From Spartobacteria bacterium (lineage in GTDB: Bacteria > Verrucomicrobiota > Verrucomicrobiia > Chthoniobacterales > UBA10450): a DNA stretch of 34,841 nucleotides. Location of the stretch: the NCBI GenBank assembly GCA_003169975.1, contig PNAA01000029.1:1-34841 (forward strand), given 5' to 3'. The notes beneath the pieces are model-generated. The model was given only the letters and a program-made list of their open reading frames with translations, had not been told where the DNA came from and made no database searches. Position numbers and translations under genes: made by a program. Shown piece by piece: positions 33,241-34,841 of this stretch (positions are counted from its first letter, which is position 1; each line of letters begins with the position of its first letter).

Positions 33241-33562
33241 GTCCGCCTCGCGCGGCGATTTGTGTCCGCCCTCCCGAAACTGGACATTCGGAAGCATGTC
33301 CCTCCGGAGATCCTGCGCTCCGCTATTTCTCCATCAAATCGAGCACCGCGTCCGTCATTCGCGATCAAGCCGGTGGGAATGGTCGCCTCGGGGGACGGGC
33401 GCGAAATTGCTTGAGTGCAGGCTGGGCAGCGGCGGCGCACCGGGCTTTTTCGAAGCGGCCACCTTTTCCGGAGAAACCGCGCCGACGTGAAAATCGACTG
33501 CCGGAATCGAATGATCCAGCAGACTGAACTCGGCGAAATCCTCGCCGCATCGTGCGAGAAAT
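33241..33562. other. Decayed sequence with a possible coding remnant on the minus strand
   Basis: No intact gene is supported. One minus-strand frame from 33562 to a stop at 33355-33357 reads like protein (CGEDFAEFSLLDHSIPAVDF, then HVGAVSPEKVAASKKPGAPP), without a start codon. It begins exactly where the neighbouring palindromic element ends, so it may be the tail of a gene cut by that element. I do not recognise the family. Confidence 0.25.
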
Positions 33563-33637
33563 GGGGTCGGCTTCAGAATCTCGCTGCTCCCACCGTTTAT
33601 CAGCCCTGAAAAACAGCGAGATTATGAAGCCGACCCC
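33563..33637. repeat. GGGGTCGGCTTC hairpin element (REP-like)
   Basis: The 24-bp arms GGGGTCGGCTTCAGAATCTC (33563-33586) and their inverse (33614-33637) differ at one position and are separated by 27 nt, total 75 bp. The head GGGGTC and the TCATAATC part resemble the element at 61-232 and the RAYT boundaries. It is a good candidate substrate for a RAYT. Confidence 0.8.
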
Positions 33638-33894
33638 GTCTTACATAGTTGTCCTCTCAATACCGTTAATCTTGTTGCTACCGTAACGCAGCCCGACCGG
33701 GCGAGGCCCGGGTTTCAAACGGCGAGGGACTTGGCACCCGGAGCCCGAGCGCTCCTGATTTTGCGGCGCAGCGATTGCAATCGACGAAGCGCGCTGGAAA
33801 TCGCGGCGCGCCTCAAAAGGAAACGTTAAATACATGGACGCGACCCCCGGCCCGCTTTTCCCTCGTGAACGCGCATAGTCTCGGAATTGCCGCG
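33638..33894. other. Repeat-derived gap before the AAA+ gene
   Basis: 33653-33683 is a diverged copy of the sequence after ftsZ (29418-29449). Near 33826-33850, TTAAATACATGGACGCGACC followed by CCCGG looks like the inverse of a GGGGTCGCGTCC-headed repeat; its other half is not evident here. No gene is seen. A short minus-strand frame (33641-33835) has no support. Confidence 0.4.
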
Positions 33895-34836
33895 CTAAAA
33901 GGGAATTTCGTCTTCGTCCTTTTCAGCGACCCTTACGATCGCATCGTATTTTGAGATCTTCTCCCAAGTACTCACAATCGCCGCTGGCCCGTCGTCGTTG
34001 ACGAGATGATAAGCCAGGCTGCTCGACTTTAACCTTCCGACGGTTGCTAATGGGAGCTTGTCCACGCTAACCGCTTGGTTCTTGGAATCTGGCGCGGGGA
34101 GAAGCTCGATAAGATGCGTGATGCTCCTCACGCCGTACCGGAATCTTGTATTTCCGATAAAATGCAACAGGGACCACGGCACTGTTTCAAGTGAATCGCC
34201 GTAACGATCAACCAGCAACGCCGCAGCGATGCACACTTTATCGGTTCGACGATCCCGCTTATCCGTAACTTCATCTAAGTCCGGAATCGAAAACTCCCCA
34301 CCATTGATTCGAGATAACAGGTCTATAAGCTTACTGCTGCTTACATCGCGCTTTTGCATAGCCTTTGCATCTTTCATGGCTTCCTGAATTCTCTGCCCGC
34401 TTCCAGCCAATATTATAACGATCTTGCCCGTTTTGAGATCCCTGTGGCCAATATGAAGTTCGCCATCCCAAAGGAGCGGCAAAAGCAAAGCAAAGTTTGC
34501 CTCATCAGAATCGAATTCATCCAAAAATAGAATTGGCGTCTTATCTATCACTTTTAGGTTGCGAACAGCATCGAGAGGTTGAATCAAGTCTTCGACGCTC
34601 TGCATCCCTGACATGTTGAAAGTTACGGCCCCAACTGCTGTCCTTAATCGGAAGCTCCTAGCTAAGCATTTGATAAAATGAGACTTTCCCGAGCCCGGTT
34701 CTGCCTGCATGATGACGTTTAAAGGACGAGGCCGGCTATTATCTTTGGCATAAGCGCTAATTCGATTACTTAGGGTGAGGATATCAGATCGATGCGTCCA
34801 ATCCAAGGTCACGTAGTTGCCTAGAAGCCATCTCAT
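33895..34836 (-). CDS. AAA+ ATPase of unknown role, at the contig edge
   Basis: The 313-residue frame begins at 34836, five bases from the window end, so the true start may lie outside. It has a Walker A loop (AEPGSGKSHF, about 46-55), a Walker B motif (PILFLDEFDSDEANFALLLP, about 105-124), a sensor-1-like segment (KIVIILAGSGQR) and a C-terminal helical part ending KDEDEIPF. The codon use is visibly AT-richer than the dcw genes and no 9-mer is present, which suggests a transferred gene. A partner may lie past the window. A defence or mobile-element role is possible but not shown. GNTRFRYGVRSI could carry an arginine finger. Confidence 0.7.
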   Translation of the reverse strand: MRWLLGNYVTLDWTHRSDILTLSNRISAYAKDNSRPRPLNVIMQAEPGSGKSHFIKCLARSFRLRTAVGAVTFNMSGMQSVEDLIQPLDAVRNLKVIDKTPILFLDEFDSDEANFALLLPLLWDGELHIGHRDLKTGKIVIILAGSGQRIQEAMKDAKAMQKRDVSSSKLIDLLSRINGGEFSIPDLDEVTDKRDRRTDKVCIAAALLVDRYGDSLETVPWSLLHFIGNTRFRYGVRSITHLIELLPAPDSKNQAVSVDKLPLATVGRLKSSSLAYHLVNDDGPAAIVSTWEKISKYDAIVRVAEKDEDEIPF

Positions 34837-34841
34837 AAATA

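Overview
The window looks like a chromosomal contig from a GC-rich member of the Verrucomicrobiota, most likely a soil Chthoniobacterales/Spartobacteria-type organism. This rests on the gene order of the division and cell wall (dcw) cluster, on a MurC-MurB fusion followed by ddl, and on the neighbouring GuaB3, Kelch and HAF-repeat genes. It is inference from content; there is no rRNA gene here.

Layout. 1-4.4 kb is accessory DNA, mostly on the minus strand: a small secreted repeat-type protein, a secreted seven-bladed Kelch protein and a DUF1345-type membrane protein. Between them lie palindromic repeats and two 3' stubs of a glyoxalase-like (VOC) gene. 4.4-9.0 kb is a compact minus-strand operon, read exbB, exbD, tonB-like, zinc-ribbon membrane protein, guaB3, fabF. 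A frameshifted secreted-protein gene separates it from the divergent dcw cluster.

9.7-29.4 kb is an almost complete plus-strand dcw cluster: mraZ, rsmH, ftsL, ftsI, murE, (small ORF), murF, mraY, murD, a membrane-anchored LysM protein, ftsW, murG, murC-murB fusion, ddl, ftsQ, ftsA, ftsZ. It covers the cytoplasmic Mur ligase route from UDP-MurNAc to the pentapeptide, the lipid steps (MraY, MurG), septal polymerisation and crosslinking (FtsW, FtsI) and the FtsQ/L/A/Z divisome core. Six junctions are ATGA stop/start overlaps. Upstream of mraZ are four TGG direct repeats at exact 10-nt spacing, as expected for MraZ autoregulation. Three palindromic elements interrupt the cluster.

29.4-34.8 kb is accessory again: a REP-associated tyrosine transposase (RAYT) with two truncated 3' copies of itself, a secreted HAF-repeat protein whose end lies at the RAYT edge, an ATP-grasp enzyme, a repeat-rich gap, and an AAA+ ATPase at the contig end in visibly AT-richer DNA.

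The most unusual signal is a 9-bp word, GCCTAACGA / TCGTTAGGC. I count 23 exact copies (about 0.3 expected at random) plus 9 near matches. It occurs in both orientations, in all three reading frames and also between genes, about once per kb across the core region, and is nearly absent from the accessory ends. This is how DNA uptake sequences of naturally transformable bacteria behave, and I know of none described for this phylum.
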